In this document: positions 5,242 through 6,701 of the stretch, piece after piece | Numbering within the stretch: position 1 is the first letter of the stretch | Layout of the letters: the number at the start of each line of letters is the position of its first letter | Source: Rikenellaceae bacterium | GTDB taxonomy: Bacteria > Bacteroidota > Bacteroidia > Bacteroidales > Rikenellaceae | Length of the DNA: 6,701 bases | Direction of reading: 5' to 3' | Assembly: GCA_031286025.1 (NCBI GenBank) | Contig: JAITVB010000219.1 | Location: forward strand, 1 to 6,701 | Translations under genes and position numbers: made by a program | The notes under the pieces: generated by a model | The model's database searches: none | What the model was told of the DNA's origin: nothing | Seen by the model: the letters and a program-made list of their open reading frames with translations, nothing else

Positions 5242-6701
5242 AATTTGCGTATGACATCATCGTCGTCGGAGCCGGCCACGCCGGTTGCGAAGCAGCTGTG
5301 GCGGCCGCCCGGATGGGCTCGCAGGTGCTGTTGGTGACGATGGATCTGAGCAAGACGGCCCAGATGTCGTGCAACCCGGCCGTGGGCGGGGTAGCCAAAG
5401 GGCAGATCGTACGCGAAATCGACGCGTTGGGCGGGCAAATGGGCGTGATCGCCGACCGCTCGACCATCCAGTTCCGGATGCTCAATCGCTCGAAAGGAGC
5501 GGCGATGTGGAGCCCTCGCGCACAATGCGACAAGGAACAATTTTCATCGCTCTGGCGCCGTACGCTCGAACAGACCCCGAATCTTTTTTTATGGCAGGAC
5601 ACCGTAACCGAACTGATCCTCGAAAACGGAGCGGCAGCGGGTGTACGCACACGTTTCGGGGTCGAATTTCAGTCTCGGGCCGTGATCCTGACCACCGGCA
5701 CATTTCTGAACGGCCTGATGCACATCGGCCGTTCTCAGGTGCCGGGCGGACGTGCAGGCGATCCCCCCTCGACCGGAATCAGCGAACAACTTCGCGCCGC
5801 CGGATTCGAGGTGGGCCGGATGAAAACCGGTACCCCTGCCCGGCTCGACGCTCGCACCATTGATTTTTCAAAACTGGAAATGCAGGCAGGCGACGAATTG
5901 CCGGCCAAATTTTCATTTTCATCTGACACTGATCCTGTTAAGGCACAGTTGCCCTGCTATTTAGCCTATACCTCTCCGCAGGTACATAACACATTACGAG
6001 AAGGCTTTGCCGATTCGCCACTCTTCAACGGCACGATCCGCGGCATCGGCCCGCGCTATTGCCCGAGCATCGAAGACAAACTGCGCACGTTTGCCGACAA
6101 GGAACAACATCAACTTTTCCTCGAACCCGAAGGGCGGGAGACAACCGAATACTACCTAAACGGGTTTTCTTCTTCGCTCCCTTGGCAGGTACAGTTCGAA
6201 GCATTGCAACATATTGAAGGTCTGCGTAATATACACATTTTTCGGCCGGGTTATGCCATCGAATACGACTACTTCCCACCGGTCCAGCTACACCACACAC
6301 TCGAAACGAAACTTATTGGCAATCTGTACTTTGCAGGTCAAATTAACGGGACAACAGGATATGAGGAAGCCGGAGCGCAGGGCCTGATGGCCGGGATCAA
6401 CGCCCATCTGAAACTGGGTGGCAGCGAACCGTTCGTGTTGGGCCGCGACGAGGCTTATATCGGCGTGCTGATCGACGATCTGGTGACCAAGGGGGTCGAT
6501 GAGCCCTATCGGATGTTCACCTCACGGGCCGAGTACCGGATCCTGCTACGACAGGAGAATGCCGATATGCGCCTTACCCCGCGCGGTCATGCCATCGAGT
6601 TGGCTTCGAAAGAACGTTACCATGCCACAATGGACAAGCAGAAGCGGATTGACGGATTGATAGCGTTCATCGAACGATTAAGCGTCGCACCCGAAGAACT
6701 T
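5238..6701 (+). CDS. mnmG: tRNA uridine-5-carboxymethylaminomethyl(34) synthesis enzyme MnmG (3' end outside window)
   Basis: MnmG (GidA) is the FAD-dependent partner of the GTPase MnmE; the complex installs (carboxymethyl)aminomethyl groups on the wobble uridine U34 of certain tRNAs, using methylene-tetrahydrofolate. The frame is open from ATG 5238 to the window edge: 488 codons of an expected 620 or so, lacking the C-terminal helical part. Visible are the FAD-binding GAGHAG (11-16), MSCNPAVGGVAKGQIVREID (43-62) with Cys45, WSPRAQCD at 91-98, LTTGTFLNG at 151-159, the GGRAGDPPS loop (170-178), GTPARL (198-203), RYCPSIEDK with Cys275, FAGQINGTTGYEEAGAQG (365-382) and EPYRMFTSRAEYR (422-434). 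Cys45 and Cys275 match the two functionally important cysteines of E. coli GidA (Cys47, Cys277). The ATG overlaps the ybeY TGA in ATGA, so the two are probably translationally coupled. Codon use drops in GC3 in two internal patches (about 5859-6006 and 6103-6363). Confidence 0.96.
   Translation, partial: MKFAYDIIVVGAGHAGCEAAVAAARMGSQVLLVTMDLSKTAQMSCNPAVGGVAKGQIVREIDALGGQMGVIADRSTIQFRMLNRSKGAAMWSPRAQCDKEQFSSLWRRTLEQTPNLFLWQDTVTELILENGAAAGVRTRFGVEFQSRAVILTTGTFLNGLMHIGRSQVPGGRAGDPPSTGISEQLRAAGFEVGRMKTGTPARLDARTIDFSKLEMQAGDELPAKFSFSSDTDPVKAQLPCYLAYTSPQVHNTLREGFADSPLFNGTIRGIGPRYCPSIEDKLRTFADKEQHQLFLEPEGRETTEYYLNGFSSSLPWQVQFEALQHIEGLRNIHIFRPGYAIEYDYFPPVQLHHTLETKLIGNLYFAGQINGTTGYEEAGAQGLMAGINAHLKLGGSEPFVLGRDEAYIGVLIDDLVTKGVDEPYRMFTSRAEYRILLRQENADMRLTPRGHAIELASKERYHATMDKQKRIDGLIAFIERLSVAPEEL

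Noticed and set aside
5285..5863. A 192-codon plus-strand frame inside mnmG.
   Set aside because: It overlaps the conserved MnmG frame, is Arg/Gly/Ser/Thr-rich in the way out-of-frame GC-rich DNA is, and has no family resemblance.
1..6701. A mobile element, CRISPR array, defence island, RNA gene or other unusual system.
   Set aside because: No transposase, integrase, inverted terminal repeats, regularly spaced repeats, tRNA-like cloverleaf or long unexplained non-coding region was found; conserved genes fill almost the whole window.

Overview
The window reads as a compact chromosomal housekeeping region, all on the + strand, from a high-GC member of the Bacteroidales. An Alistipes/Rikenellaceae-like genome would fit, but the family assignment is an inference. 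The support is the PheS sequence with its Cys-rich insert, the YbeY motif ending in Asp instead of His, the envC-like/ybeY/mnmG gene order, GC-rich third codon positions, and the lack of clear Shine-Dalgarno sequences ahead of the starts.

Layout: (1) 13-738, an exported cyclophilin-type peptidyl-prolyl isomerase. (2) About 750/783-1772, pheS, the alpha subunit of phenylalanyl-tRNA synthetase; the natural-looking ATG at 750 is followed two codons later by an in-frame TAA, so the start is in doubt. (3) 1842-3587, a TPR-rich lipoprotein. (4) 3591-4778, a coiled-coil protein with a degenerate M23/LytM domain, like EnvC. (5) 4813 (or 4783)-5241, ybeY, the rRNA-maturation endoribonuclease. (6) 5238 to the right edge, mnmG (gidA), cut off by the window after 488 codons. 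Genes 3 to 6 are packed with gaps of 3 and 4 (or 34) bases and one ATGA overlap, so they are probably co-transcribed. The gaps before pheS (11 to 44 bases, depending on its start) and before the TPR gene (69 bases) are the only non-coding stretches of any size, and no convincing promoter or terminator is visible in either.

Functionally the window joins translation and RNA maturation (PheS, YbeY, MnmG) with envelope upkeep (periplasmic PPIase, TPR lipoprotein, EnvC-like regulator of peptidoglycan hydrolysis). I found no mobile element, CRISPR array, RNA gene, defence system or biosynthetic cluster, and nothing that amounts to a new system. The points most worth checking are the in-frame stop at the 5' end of pheS, two patches of unusual codon use inside mnmG, a (CGGC)4 tract just after the lipidation cysteine of the TPR protein, and metal-ligand substitutions in the EnvC-like protein and YbeY.
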